From the NCBI GenBank assembly GCA_940337035.1, contig CALNHX010005176.1, positions 1-64,000 of the forward strand: a stretch of 64,000 bases of DNA, written 5' to 3'. The DNA is from Agriotes lineatus. Taxonomy: Eukaryota > Arthropoda > Insecta > Coleoptera > Elateridae. Position numbers and translations under genes: made by a program. The notes under the pieces were generated by a model. It saw only the letters and a program-made list of their open reading frames with translations, made no database searches and had not been told where the DNA came from. How positions within the stretch are numbered: the stretch's first letter is position 1; the number at the start of each line of letters is the position of its first letter. This document shows positions 45,569 through 58,161 of this stretch, one piece after another.

Positions 45569-47561
45569 ATTTCTCTCCCTCATTGCATAATCTAATATTT
45601 TACGTAGTTTGTGATAATATGTTACGACCAATGATTTCACATGTAAATCTAAATTTTAACAAGGTTAATTATATAATATGTATATTTCTAATAGTCGGTT
45701 CTAGGAATTCTAAGCATGGTTAGTGTCCTGAAAACTCACTCATCAAAGGCAAGCTAGCAAAGTTGGTTCTAATAACCTCTTTGTTTAACATATCTCAAAT
45801 ATGTAATTTAAATAAAAAATTTATGTCAAAAATGCCTCTTTTCCAAACTCTTATCATGCCATATACAGGGATACTAAGACGAAGAAAGTTTAAAACTGAG
45901 TCTGTGATTTATCAATACCCAGAGCGGAGAGTGTGCATAGAAAAGAGAGCGAATAATATGCATTTCGGATTTTAAGGTGAAAAGAGATAGACATTTTCGG
46001 CCTCAGGGTTTGCAGTCCACGAGCAGAGACCTAATTAGGGGCTGACAAGGAGGCGCAAAATCAAAGCGTTAGTACGTTTTCGTAAAATTAAATGTTGTAA
46101 AAAAGGGTGGCAAGACATGACCTGGGAAGGGCGCAAAATTTAATTGTTTCCTATCTATAAACGTATGTTTTTCCCGCGTTACCTTATCATAGGCATCGAT
46201 CGGGAGCAGCTGCAGAATTCAGGAACCGTAGCCTGCAAATATAGAAAATTAAAAATTGTACACATAAAAGCTAAGAACTTACGTACCTCTGGAACTGGAG
46301 ATGTTAAGAACCAATTATTGCACCAAATGTACTGCATGAGGAAGAAGTGCAGTGTATAAAATAAGCACATACATGCAGAAGGTGTTGTTGGACATATTGA
46401 AGCCTTCATCGACTAGAAGAGCTGTTGAACTATTTGATTTTGTGCGAAATTGCAGGATGCAAAGGTTAAGTATAAGCTAGGTGCGCTAACTTCCGCTAAT
46501 AAAATGTTTGTCTCGTATATAACATTCCCACACGTGCAGCAAGCGTGTGGAATCACCTCTCAGACAGCACATCTGGGTTTTGTGTGGGGCGAAGCCCTAT
46601 CCATGCTAAAAACGCTATGACTTTGCACCAGCTCGGATAGATGTGAGATTCTGTACATTTTTGCTTTGAAATGCACTAAAGATAATGGTGCAACTTAGTT
46701 TTGTGTTTAGACCTAAGGTTTTTGTGTAATTAATTTAAGCATTATGTGAAATTAACGTTTGGCTTTTATTTATTATATATAAATTTCAGTCAATTAATGA
46801 CTTGAGAACCTATTGTTTTTTCGAGGGTATAAAAAGAAAATACGCCGACCTTCCGGAGATTTGTTAATTTACTTTGACTTGAAAACCTTGCTCCGTTTTC
46901 CGTCAACTTAGAGGTTTAATTGTTTGTGTTTAATGTGTTGTTTCTGAATCAGTTACTTACGTGCAAATAAATAACTGTCATTGTTATACGGTGTTTTCAT
47001 TCAAACTTAGTGCTGATTTATCCTGTTTTGGTGCAATTTACACAATTTCTTCGAAGGAAAGTGCATTTGCGCTAGGTTTGAGCAATGGCCATGTTGAAGA
47101 CATTTGAGCAGAGGCTGCGCGCGGTTTCAGTTTGCAGAAGGCTACCGAACAGTGACGTGGAGAAAAAAGGTTAGCGAAATCATTATGTGCTATGTGTTCA
47201 GTTAGCTCACGTATTTCTTTGTAATGTCGAGCTCTACAATAATAATTAACCTGGCAAATATGAGAGTTTGAAAAGATCAAGAATAAATACAAAGTGATCT
47301 CTTTTCGATTCCCAAATACTTTGATTGTTGCTCACTTTCATAAACCCACGAATCCATTTGATGTTGTGTGTTGTATTTTATGAACCCTGAGTGCGTAGAA
47401 TAAGAGTCTCTTGTAATTACTTGCTTCTGAAATACTCGTTAAGTGTGCCCATAATATTTGATTTTCATGCAAAAGTTAGGTAACAAAATAAATTGTAAGG
47501 CAAAGGGTTGGCAGCAATCGAAAATTAAATTCTAATATTATTAGCGAGTATCATAGGAATA
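45569..47561. other. Non-coding stretch
   Basis: No supported gene; ORFs are short and overlap on both strands (46144-46359 and 46179-46409, 47038-47292). Nothing else to report. Confidence 0.4.
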
Positions 47562-47589
47562 TATACTGCTCCACAAATGAACTGGACCA
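47562..47589 (+). repeat. 28-bp terminal-type inverted repeat, left copy
   Basis: TATACTGCTCCACAAATGAA plus CTGGACCA, perfectly inverted at 51007-51034. The TA-TACTG start is of Tc1/mariner type. It may mark the outer border of an older element into which the foldback and the mariner inserted. Confidence 0.65.
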
Positions 47590-48012
47590 TTTGCATATAT
47601 TGGTGCAATTCTTAAAAATATTTTCCAAAAGGGCAGTCATGGCATTTTTGGTAACCTTTCATGATTGTGTCACTATAAAAAGCATTTCTTTTCATAGTTT
47701 GGTTTAAAGAAAACTAAGTGCATTAATAAAATATTATCATTTTAAAATTTTGAATTTTGCCCAAATGTTGATAGCACATTGCATACAAAGTATTCCAAAT
47801 CGTTGGCAAACATTTTTAAATGTTCCGAAGAGACTCAAAGAACTATTAATTAACCTTTTTTATGATTGCTCTTATTTTTTTGAAATAAATTTTTTTTATA
47901 ATTTTATTATTTTTTAATTTTATTAATGATTTTGTTTATTCTTTCCTTGATATTTGAGGATAGTGCAATTAAATATGCATAATATGAGTATACTATAAAA
48001 CAAAAGCTTTTA

Positions 48013-49672
48013 TATACAGTCCATTTAGTGTGCAACAAATGGGAATTTTTTTTATTAGTTGTAAAACCGAAATTTAAATACGGCCAAAAGTTAGTGCATG
48101 TTCGATAACCATATCAGATTCCCTTAGAATGGCATCAAGTCAAACAGCATACAGGGCAGGACAAAAATATGAAATTCGTTCAAGAATAAAGTTACCTTAT
48201 TTCAAAAAATATAGCAACATTTTATTGAGAAAAGTTGTTTCGAATTAAAAGCTATGCTCGAATACAAAGTGAGGGCCTCCTATTCGAATTTTTATAATTT
48301 TTTGGAAAATTTTGTATTACTTCCATATTATACATATTTTTATTATTCTGATTTTATATGTATTTAAACTAGCGACAACCACATCACTTTTAAATAACTT
48401 TTAGCAACTTGAAGCATATTTGTAAAATTTACTTGGATTTATATTTTGTAAGGTAACCGTCCACTTCATGTTTGTTGCAACGATATTTAACAGAACTTTA
48501 TAATTTCGCAAATATTCTTTTTAACAAGTACATGCTTTACTAATAATAATCTACATATAAAAAACTTACAATTAAATCCTACAATTTTATTTCAAATTCT
48601 TATGAAAATACGGGGCTAATACAAAATTTTCCCAAAAAATAATAAAAATTCGAATAGGAGGCATTGACTTTGTATTTGAGCATAACTTTTGATTCTAAAC
48701 AACTTTTCTCAATAAAATTTTGCCATATTCTTTTAAATAAGGTAACTTTATTCTTGAACGAATTTCATATTTTTTGTCCTGCCCTGTATACTGTTTGACT
48801 TGGAGCCATTCTAAATGCATCTGATATGGTTATCGAACATGCACTAACTTGTGGCAGTATTTAAATTTTGGTTGTACAACTAATAAAGAAATGTTCCATT
48901 TGTTGCACACTTAATGTGTAACAAATGGGAACTTTTTTTATTAGATGTACAACTGAAATTTAAATACGCCAAAAGTTAGTGCATGTTCTATAACCATATC
49001 AGATGCCCTTAGAATGGCTTCAAGTCAAACAACATACAGGGTCGGACAAAAAATATGAAATTGGTGAAAGAATAAAGTCCCCTTATTTAAAAAAATACAG
49101 CAAAATTTTATTGAGCAAAGTTGTTTAGCATCAAAAGTTATGCTCAAAGTCACGGCCTCCTATTCGAATTTTTATTCTTTTTTGGAAAATTTTGTATTAC
49201 TTCCATATGATACATATTTTTATGATTCTGATTTTATATGTATTTAAAGTAGCCAGCACCACATCACTTTTAACTAACTTTTAGCAACTTAAAGCGTATT
49301 TGTAAAATTTTCTTGCATTTATATTTTTTTAGGTAACCGTCCACTTCATGTTTGTTGAGCTAATGCAAAATTTTCCAAAAAAGAATAAAAATTCGAATAG
49401 GAGGCCCTGACTTTGTATTTGAGCATAACTTTTGATTCTAAACAACTCTTCTCAACAAAATTTTGCAATATATCTGAAGTAAGGTAAGTTTATTCTTGAA
49501 CGAATTTCATATTTTTTGTCCTGCCCTGTATGCTGTTTGACTTGGATCAATTCTAAATGCATTTGATATGGTTATCAAACATGCACTAACTTGTGGCGGT
49601 TATTTAAATTTCGGTTGCACAACTAATAAAAAAATGTTTCATTTGTTGCACATTTAATGGGCCACGCTGTAT
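48013..49672. mobile_element. Dimeric foldback element with long inverted arms
   Basis: Four related arms of about 300 bp alternate in orientation: 48013-48330 (forward), about 48605-48910 (inverted), about 48911-49210 (forward), about 49365-49672 (inverted). Marker strings such as CAAATGGGAA, GTTAGTGCATGTT, ACAGGGCAGGACAAAA and CTCCTATTCGAATTTTTAT recur in each arm. The two units share the junction GTTGCACACTTAATGTGTAAC, and the second has a shorter centre. Outer ends are TATACAG and CTGTATA. No coding sequence. It reads as two tandem long-TIR non-autonomous elements. Confidence 0.88.
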
Positions 49673-49697
49673 ATATATTTTGTGACGTAATGTAATA

Positions 49698-50987
49698 CGA
49701 GGGGACCGAGAAAAATTTTGCCTTTCTCAAAGATTAACGTGTTTTTTTATTTTGAAACGTTTTGTACAATTTTAATCTTTTCTATATAGTCTTCTTGCAA
49801 ATCGACACATTTCTGCAACCGAGGCTTCAACTTTAAAATCTCGTCTTTATATAAGTCTGCATTTTGCTCCTCCAGCCACTGGGAAACTGCACTTTTCACA
49901 CTTTCATCATCTTTAAAATACGATTCACGTAAATGACTCTTTAAGTTCCTAAATAAATGGTAATCAGAGTGTGCCAAATCAGGTGAATATGATGAATGTG
50001 GCAAAATTTGGAAACCCAATTCTGCCGCTTTTGAAGTTGCTGCAACGCAAGTATGGGATGAGGCGTTGTCATGCTGCAGCAGGATACCGTGGCTAAGCAT
50101 TCCTCTGCGTTTCAGTTTAATATTTTCCCTCAATTTACTTCAAAGAGACTCATAATAGTCTCCAGTAATAGTATGTCCTTTTTTTTTAAATCTATATGTA
50201 TAACACCTCTTGAATCCTAAAAAACTGAAAGCATCATCTTCCCGGCCGATGGCTTGACTCGAAACTTTTTTGGGGGCGGCGAATTACTGTGCCGCCACTG
50301 CATGATCGATTGTTTTGTCTCAGGATCAAAGTGATGAACCCAGCTTTCGTCCATTGTAACGATTTTGTCAAAAAAATTATCAGGGTCAGCTTCAGAATAA
50401 TTTAAAAGTTGACGACAAATGTCGACTCGATCCTGCTTTTGAAAAGGTGTCAGCATACGTGGCACCCACCTGGCAGATACCTTATTCAGGTGTAACTGAT
50501 CGTGTAAAATAGATCTTACCGACCAATCGCTAATCTTTGTACTTCTTACTATCTCATCTACCGTAATGCTTCTGTCCTCCATAACTAATTTTTCCACTTT
50601 TGCCACCATTTCTTCATTTTGTGCAGTTGCAGGGCGCCCACTTCTTTCATCGTCTTCTAAGCTTATTCTTCTATGTTTAAATTCTATTGCCCAACGTCTA
50701 ACTGTAGTTTCTGAAGGTGCAGACTCCCCATATACATTTCTTAAACGTTCCGAAATTTCCGTGAAGTGAATTCCCTCTTTTGTGAGAAATTTCATTACAG
50801 CGCGGTACTCGATTTTTTCCATTTTCGATTACCCTGTTATATTCTGTTTTATAAATCAGAAGCTAATAGACGAAACTTAATGAAATTTGCAGGCATAATT
50901 ACCAAAACTTTGACGATTATGACAATCAAGAAATTTTGTTTTTTTTCCATGGCCTAATGAGATCGGCAGAACTTTTCTCGGTCCCCG
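49698..50987 (-). mobile_element. mariner-family transposon
   Basis: A 1290-bp element flanked by TA on both sides (49696-49697 and 50988-50989). Ends are inverted: CGAGGGGACCGAGAAAAATT and, reverse-complemented, CGGGGACCGAGAAAAGTTCT, differing by two missing bases and two substitutions. Length and TA targets are typical. It encodes one transposase on the minus strand, now broken. Confidence 0.92.
49747..50822 (-). pseudogene. mariner transposase (D,D34D), broken
   Basis: The N-terminal half (50822-50217, 201 codons) has the paired-like helix-turn-helix DNA-binding region (TVRRWAIEF, RSGRPATA, VDEIVRSTKISDWSVRSILH) and the first catalytic Asp in TMDESWVHHFDPETKQS. It ends at a TAG where the family normally has Trp. 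After a frame change near 50140-50160, the C-terminal half (to 49747) has the second Asp (LLQHDNASSHT) and the third in SPDLAHSDYHLFRNL, 34 residues later. So one nonsense change and one frameshift inactivate it while all three catalytic aspartates remain. Terminal repeats look usable in trans. Confidence 0.92.
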
Positions 50988-51006
50988 TAAATACAATTCT
51001 TATGGG

Positions 51007-51034
51007 TGGTCCAGTTCATTTGTGGAGCAGTATA
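51007..51034 (-). repeat. 28-bp terminal-type inverted repeat, right copy
   Basis: Perfect inverse of 47562-47589. It lies only 19 bp outside the mariner element. Confidence 0.65.
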
Positions 51035-52877
51035 TATTTCAAAGCCAACTCTTTATGGATGACCGATGGTGTGAAAACTCCATTTTTGAGTTTCATATAT
51101 TGCAAAAATGGCCATTAATGTATTTTGAAAAACGTTCTAACAGTTAGTGTTGCATCTATCGTGTGGCCGAATTTTTATGCAAAAATTATTATAAAAATAT
51201 ATTTTGTGATCGACTTGAATCACGGGCCAAAAACGGAACATATTGCATTTTACTATATTACCATTAGCTTCCATCAAATAAATTTTCTTCCGAAGAGTAT
51301 TTATAAAATGATATGTGAATATTTCATAATTAATATTAAACAATATTCAATTAACAAAGTGTATGCACCAATCCCAACATCAGCTCTGGATATGAATAAA
51401 TTCAAACTTAAGAACAAAATTGAAGGTATTTATTTTAACCTCGTCTGATCGCCTCGTTGCAATTACCAAACTTAGCTAGCTTAAAATAATGGCTTGGTAT
51501 GTAAATAACCATCTTTTAAAATCTGTTAATCTGCTGCGCCTACTATTAAGCAAAGTAAAGGTGGAAACATAATTTTGTGAAATGTTCTATCAATTCAATA
51601 TGAACAATGGATGTGTACTTCTGAACAAACTTGTTTTTAGTAGGCGCTATAACTGCATTGCTTTGTGTAAGATATATTATTGTAGTCACCAGTACTATAA
51701 TGTGTAACAAATGCTTTGTTAACAGTTAGGCATGCTACAATAAGTTTGAGTAAATATGCCAACAATAAAGCTGAATACTACTACACTACACCCAAGTAAA
51801 CTTATTGACACAGAAAAGAAGTAAAAAGAGAACAAAAACATTAGTGAGTTTTATGACATTTTATATAGACCTTCCGCTTTATGAAAGTTCTAGTAGCCAA
51901 AATTTGTCATGAATGTCAACGTCAATTAATTTATGGAGTTGATTAAAAAAAACGTCAAAGCGTAATAGTGCTTTTATTAAAACACTGGGCTCTCAGCATC
52001 TCCCAGAAAGAAAGCAAATTGTGTTTTATTGCACTACCGTGTTTTTTACTACAACTGCGCTATGTTCTAAATATTCGTGAAACACATATTGGTTTGAAAG
52101 GCTGGGAACGTGGATATATTATTTGCACTACGGTATCCGATTACTCGGAGCTCTCACATAACTGAATTCAAATTAACTAAACTTTGCTGATGAGTATAGG
52201 AATAGAATAAATCGATGCATTGATTCCATATGAGCATATTGAAACATGTTATGACAGATGGTTAACCATAATTCCAATCATTATTCAAACCAAACGCACA
52301 AAGGTATAATTAACGATAGAATTTAGATTTAGGCTTCAAATATATATTATTAGGTAATACTGGTGCCTGCTTATTTTATTTTTACCCTGCCCACGTACTA
52401 TAGTATAATACAGAAATCCTCCTCGTCCTATGGTAAATCATGCAAATTAATTTAAAAAAATATATTTTGTTCACTACCTTCTTTGTAAGTGATTCTTACA
52501 CTGTCAAGTTTGAGGGATGTAGGCGTCATTTACAAAAATTGTTACAGTTTCCATGACAATGTACTTACTTCCCTAGAGAAGTGAATTACTTACATCCCGC
52601 ATGTATTACAACTGAAAAGATGTGCCATGTCTGCCACTTGGTTAACACGAAGAAAACTATTGTCGTTCGAACTATTATCCATTTTTAATCAGAATACATG
52701 CACAAAGCTCCCAAAACAGCATTTGCAATCGTATTCACGCATTTTTTTCAAGAATTTTTCACAGTGCGTTTATAACTGTCAAACAAAACGTCACAGCGCT
52801 CGAACCCTTACTACCCTCGTTCGCTTAGCTCACTCAGGCATCAAACGGTGCTCGGTAGTGTAAGTCTTACCTACATC
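51035..52877. other. Non-coding stretch
   Basis: The longest ORF (51125-51448, 107 codons) is AT-rich, Ile/Lys/Phe-rich and has no recognisable domain; it overlaps a minus-strand ORF. 52510-52877 has loosely inverted ends (GGATGTAGG and CCTACATCC) that may mark a decayed MITE. Confidence 0.4.
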
Positions 52878-53780
52878 CAGAGCTGGGCAAATTACTTTTC
52901 AAAAGTAATTAATTACTAATTACCAATTACCGCCCAATGTAGTAATTTAATTACCAGAGATTCAATTACTCACAGGAAATAGTAATTCAATTACCAATTA
53001 CTTAGTATTTGTAATTGTACAATATCAATTACTTTCTCAATTACTTTCAATAAAAATTATTGTCATATAGTTGTATTTAGTAGAATTTTCTTGCAAGTTG
53101 CAACTATCATTAGTGTCGTGTCGATTCGTAATCGTTATCTAAAAATGCTTAATTTTTATGTTTTGTTAACTATAGTAACCTAATACTGTATCACTGTTGA
53201 AGATTTTTTGATAATTAAATCTTCTAGCTACATGCATCGTTCACCAAAACCAAAAGTGGTTAGTTTGTTTTGATGTAAGATGTAAGTAAATAAATAAATA
53301 AATTCAAGGATAACAATTATACAGGGTGTCCCAAAAAAATGGGACACCGATTTGGCATAGATTCCTTAGGTTATAATAAACCGATTAAACCTAATATACC
53401 TTAGTACAAAGTGCCTCCAGTAAGAAGGTATAGGGACTTGGAAGTTCAAATCTATATATTTTTTTATATTAGTTTCCACATAAATTATCACTAAAGTTGA
53501 GCTTTTTATCACGATTGTGTATTTAGTTGCCGAGGCCCGAAGGGCCAAAGCAAATAAACCACACAAGGAAATGAAACTTCCAGTGCCCAGGGGTACGTTG
53601 TTTTTTTAAATCGAGAAATCGCGAAGTTACAACATTTTAACCAACTTTTATAGGTTATGTTGACGTCGGTTGACGTTTACCTATCGCCCACCTGCCTACA
53701 AAAAGTTGTAAAACAATGGATTACTTCACTGCCAATTTCTCGTATTTTATTTGACGATTTCGACGTTCTATACTGCCAAT

Positions 53781-54530
53781 TAAAAATAGTATATTAAAGT
53801 ATGAGTGGATAACAAAGTCTTTAAAACACGCGCGAGATTTCGAGCACGACGGCGTAGCCAGTTATTCACGAATACTTTACGCTATTTTTTATTATACCTG
53901 CAATACTGGAAATAAATTACGTACTAAAAACTTAGAAATAATTTTTGTCGTGATAAATCGAGAGAGCATAATAATATTGCTACTATAGTTACGAGAATTG
54001 TTTACGTTTTTGTCGCGTTCACGTCCGTTGTTGCATTCAGTGGTTTCCTTGACAACCTTTAAAGCTCGGCGAGCTTTAATCGCCTATTTTCGCAAGTTCA
54101 AGCCTGCTTTAAACGGCTATTCTGATGCAAGTATAATAAAAATAGTATATTAAAGTATGAGTGGATAACAAGGTCTTTAAAACACGCGCGAGTTTTCGAG
54201 CACGACGGCGTAGCCGGAGTCCTCGAAATAGAGCAAGTGTTTTAAAGACCAGTTATCCACGAATACTTTACGCTATTTTTTATTATACCTCCAATACTGG
54301 AAATAAATTACGCACTAAAAGCTTAGAAATAATTTTTGTGGTGATAAATCGAGAGGGCATAATAATATTGCTACTATAGTTACGAGAATTATTTACGTTT
54401 TTGTCGCGTCCATGTCCGTTGTTGCATTCAGTCGTTTCCTTGACAACCTTTAAAGCTCGGCGAGCTTTAATCGCCTGTATTCGCACGCTCAGGCGTGCTT
54501 TAAACGGCGATTCTGATGCAGGTATAATAA
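53781..54530. repeat. 356-bp tandem duplication containing a hairpin
   Basis: 53781-54136 is repeated at 54137-54530 at more than 90% identity by eye. The second unit keeps an extra segment (about 54214-54250) that completes a palindrome at 54131-54288: GTATAATAAAAATAG...GTGGATAACAAGGTCTTTAA pairs with ...TTAAAGACCAGTTATCCAC...TATTATACC. The first unit has lost this middle part. Confidence 0.85.
54131..54288. repeat. Hairpin MITE, 158 bp
   Basis: Arms of about 70 bp with few mismatches and a GC-richer loop (GCACGACGGCGTAGCCGGAG). Ends are GTATAATAAAAATAG and CTATTTTTTATTATACC. The shadow ORF at 54161-54379 lies across it and is not coding. Confidence 0.8.
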
Positions 54531-55544
54531 AAAAAAATTTTTCGAATATGAAGAAATGTCGAATTTAATTTTGGCTAGATTTTGTAATGGTATTAGAAAA
54601 AATAGCACGCTGAATATGTTATAAAAGCGATTTTTTCATGTTCGTGATAAATTAATCCACTCCCTTTGCATCACTCGCTTGTAAATTAAACGTTGAAAAA
54701 CTTTCACTTTTCTTAACTTGTAGAACAATCTATTATTAAATACGCTTAACATCAGGCTGAATGACGAAAATATGTAACTTACCTAAGTATACAGGGTGGA
54801 GCATTGGATTTCTTAAGTGTTTGACAGCAAATTTCTATTTAGATTTTGTAGAAGAACGATCCAATTGGCGCAACCTGAGCATTTTTTGTTGGCTCTGTTC
54901 AAAAATACTTTTTTTACCCCTTTATACGAAAGTGACATTTTCTGTCGCCTGTTGGGGGTATAGGGAAAATATACGTTTGGGTCCCTGGTTGGTTTCTAAT
55001 GGCAGTGGGAGGGAATATAATACATTGACTGCCGTTGCCATCAGAGACGGGAGATAATGTGATTATGATTAATAATAAATCAGCTAGCCTCCTGGTTTTC
55101 ATATTTAAATATTTTTTAATGCAGCTGATCACAAGAGATAGTCTCATCATAAAATGTAAAAGTGTTGTATGTATAACTCTGGACTAAAACGTCATTTCAT
55201 CCCTTGCATGATTACAATAAATTGATTAGGTACTGTTCTCGCAAACTCTGAAGAACTAAACTACATCTGCGGGAGCGAATGATACATTTTCCTCCCTAGT
55301 AAATAGTAATACAAATAGTTATTAAAAATGTATTAGGTAACTTCTGAAATTTTAAAACAAACTATTAATTCTTATTATTTTTCTGATAGGTATCCAGAGC
55401 AAAGGTGTACACAATTGAGCAAGATAAACCTAATTTGGCTACAACAAAGACGAGAAATAATTTAAAAAACGCAAAATTTTGGAATTTCACATTTAAAGAA
55501 GACCTACAATTAAAAATTTGGAATTTTCATTAATAAATTAGTAC

Positions 55545-55725
55545 TTTACTGTGCAAGATCTTTTAAATTATGCGAAAGAAGAACTACAGTACAATGGATC
55601 TCGTAGTACAGTATGAAGGATAGTCAAAAGCATGGGCTATAAATTTAAAATCGTGAACTCACGAAAAATATTATGTGAACAGCAACACGTTGTCGCTAAA
55701 AAAATTCCTTTTTGAGGAAGTACCT
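55545..55725 (+). pseudogene. Tc1/IS630-type transposase fragment
   Basis: The plus strand reads DLLNYAKEELQYNGSRSTV, a stop, then RIVKSMGYKFKIVNSRKILC and VVAKKIPF before further breaks. This matches the helix-turn-helix region (tyr-Asn-Gly-Ser-Arg-Thr/Ser...Gly-Tyr/Phe-x-x-Lys) of a DDE transposase group that is common in insects. No catalytic part is preserved. Confidence 0.65.
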
Positions 55726-57275
55726 TAAAAAAAAAAATATTGCATTTTCAATACTTAAATCTAAAGCTGATGTGTCAAACATTTATAACCTAATATTTAA
55801 ACTGACACTTTTTCTACACTGTTTTAAAAAACGTTCTTAATTTCAACGCCTACTCGGTGTCATGTGAAATTGAAACAGACTTTACATTTTATATATGTGT
55901 TTTCCGCTGTTTAAATGTTGTTATCGGATTTTGTCCGTTTAATTCAATTCCTCACTCAAAAGCGTAATTTTCTGGACTTAAGGTCTGTTACACTTGCACG
56001 GATCGTTTAAAACAAGCAAATTTAAATGAATAACTAATCATTATGAACCAATATCATCTAATGAAGCTATTTAAAATTATTATTTTACCGTAGGTATTGT
56101 AATCTGTAATGTACTTACCGCAAATATTCTTATAGCGTCTTACACTTAGCGTCTATCACAATAAATGTGTCACTATTACAAGCTACAGATACACGCACTA
56201 ATACTTGTGGACGCGTCATACAAAATGCAGACGTTGCTGTTATTCGACTCGTCAGAGGAAATAATAAATTAGGCATATATTGCGCGGGGAATACCCTGCG
56301 ATTTGCTTAATATGTAACTTAATAAAACCTTATTTGTGCGTTCTGGAGATTTAGCATCCTATCGAGGTCAGTAATTCAGTAATTGAAATACCACAAAGTA
56401 ATTCAATTACCTCGAGTAATTTCAATTACCACAAGTAATTCAAATACCTATAAAGTAATTTAAATACTTTAGAAGAATTTAATTACACGAAAGTAATTGA
56501 GTAATTGAATGCAGTAATTAATTACTTTTAAAAAGTAATTTTCGAGTACTTTCTAACAAAGATGGCAATTCCCAATTACAATTACCGCATTTTTAAAAGT
56601 AATTCAGTAAAACACTTTATCTGCCACTGACAATTTTATCTTCAGCTCGTCCACTCAAAAATACCGCTTACTATGTCTTCAGTCAAAGTTAGTCATAAAT
56701 AAATAGAATTCGGCTAAGAACGAAGGTAGGTAGAAAGGTCAACTGCCAACCTCAGGCCTCCTTCTCTCCTTCAATCTCCATTTCTTGACAAGGAGCCGTG
56801 ACTGCCACTGCAATGGTTGTCTTCCAATCTTCTCGAATAGCCGCCATATAATTTTCCTTATGGAGAGCGCTTCCAGTCATCTCCCGGACCCGACCTGTCC
56901 ATCGGCACGGAGAGCATCCTCTGATTCTTCTGCGTTGGCTGGTCACTAAATTACGGTAGCTTCGCTAACACAGGTAGAGAAACTCCGTGTTCTTTATGTC
57001 AAACCAAACTCAGTTTTTCAGTGACATACGCAATCAGTTTTTATTACGGCTGAAAACGATCATCTGTCTAACTTCTGACCTAAAGAATGAAATATGCCCT
57101 CGCATTCCGAAACGTAAATTAATAATAAAAAATGTTATTTATGCACTTACTAGAAGCTCCTATGATAAATTTAACATTGACAAACTCGTTTTTTGAACCT
57201 GTCAACTTGTGTTTCCCTACCTGTGTTAGCGTAGCTAACGTGATTTAGTGAACTTAATTACTGCGCCTTGATATG

Positions 57276-57624
57276 CCCGGCTCCATAGCTCAGTGGTTAA
57301 GCATTCTGGCTACTGATCTAAGGGTCAAGAGTTTGATCCCCATCCCGGTGAGGTTTTTAAAAAATTTAAAATGCGGATGAAAACCTCTACAGAATGCCAT
57401 CATTCGGAAGTGATGTAAAGCCGTAGGTCCCATTTTACTACGATGTGTAGCATGTAAAAGATTCCGTGCTACGGTTGGAACTCCTTAGTCTCGGCAAAAT
57501 TCTAAGTAGGACTAAGGTACCTGGTACTCTGCATGCCTAGATCTTGCCCAGGGGGTTGGCAAAAAGGGCCTATAAAGGCCTACCTGCTTGACACCAGTCT
57601 CCCCACAAATAATACTACTACTAC
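57276..57624 (+). mobile_element. tRNA-derived SINE, copy 1
   Basis: The 5' head has a pol III A box (TAGCTCAGTGGTTAAG) and a degenerate B box (GAGTTTGATCCCC). A conserved body (CATCATTCGGAAGTGATGTA, CCCATTTTACTACGATGTGT, GGTACCTGGTAC) and an (ACT)n tail follow. A 17-bp target duplication with two mismatches flanks it: 57259-57275 and 57625-57641 (TACTGCGCCTTGATATG and TACTACGCCTCGATATG). Confidence 0.9.
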
Positions 57625-57650
57625 TACTACGCCTCGATATGTGCCCGATA

Positions 57651-58161
57651 TACAGGGTGTTATGGAAATGAGTGCAAATATTTTAACCCATAATAAAACT
57701 CGCTAAGCTGAACAATTTCTCCATTTATCATTTTTTCGAAAACGCCCTCAGAACTGAGTTAAAATTCAAAACAATTTTACTCTAAAAATGCATACCCGCT
57801 TATGGAATAATATTTTAATTTAATAGTGCAAAACACAAAAAAACATTTCTTTGATATGCAAAGCAACAAAACTGCATAGGTACTGATAACACCTTTAGTT
57901 CACATCTGGTCACCAACGTACTTTATCTATTGATGTAGGTAAGTTATTGAACGTGTGTTTTTTTGTGCAAGAACTTTGCAGTTTTAATATACTTGTGTCG
58001 TTCATCTTTAACTTTTAGAGAAGCGGCTCGTAAAATTTAGGGGAGATAAATGATTGAAAAAATATGCGATTAAATGAAAAACGATAAATAGAAAAGTTGT
58101 TCATTTTGGTGAGCTCTATCACTGTTTAAAATATTTACACTCATTTCCATAACACCCTGTA
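57651..58161. mobile_element. TACAGGGTG-ended MITE
   Basis: Terminal arms of about 85 bp: TACAGGGTGTTATGGAAATG...AACAATTTCTC against its inverse ending CATTTCCATAACACCCTGTA. Flanking TA bases fit a Tc1/mariner-type target. 511 bp, no coding sequence. It lies 9 bp from the end of the SINE duplication. Confidence 0.85.

Larger units (their letters stand above)
52878..56630. mobile_element. Possible large non-autonomous element with AATTACT-rich ends
   Basis: The left end (52878-53055) starts CAGAGCTGGGCAAATTACTT and runs into many TAATTAC-type units. The right side (about 56366-56630) has the inverse: a segment whose reverse complement begins AAATTACTTTTTAAAAGTAA matches the left start (one change over 26 bp), again followed by AATTAC units. 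A right terminus TCTGCCACTG is only loosely the inverse of CAGAGCTGGGCA. CAGxGxTGGGCAA ends are seen in hAT elements. No matching 8-bp duplication was found, so this may instead be two separate copies of a repeat in opposite orientation. Confidence 0.4.
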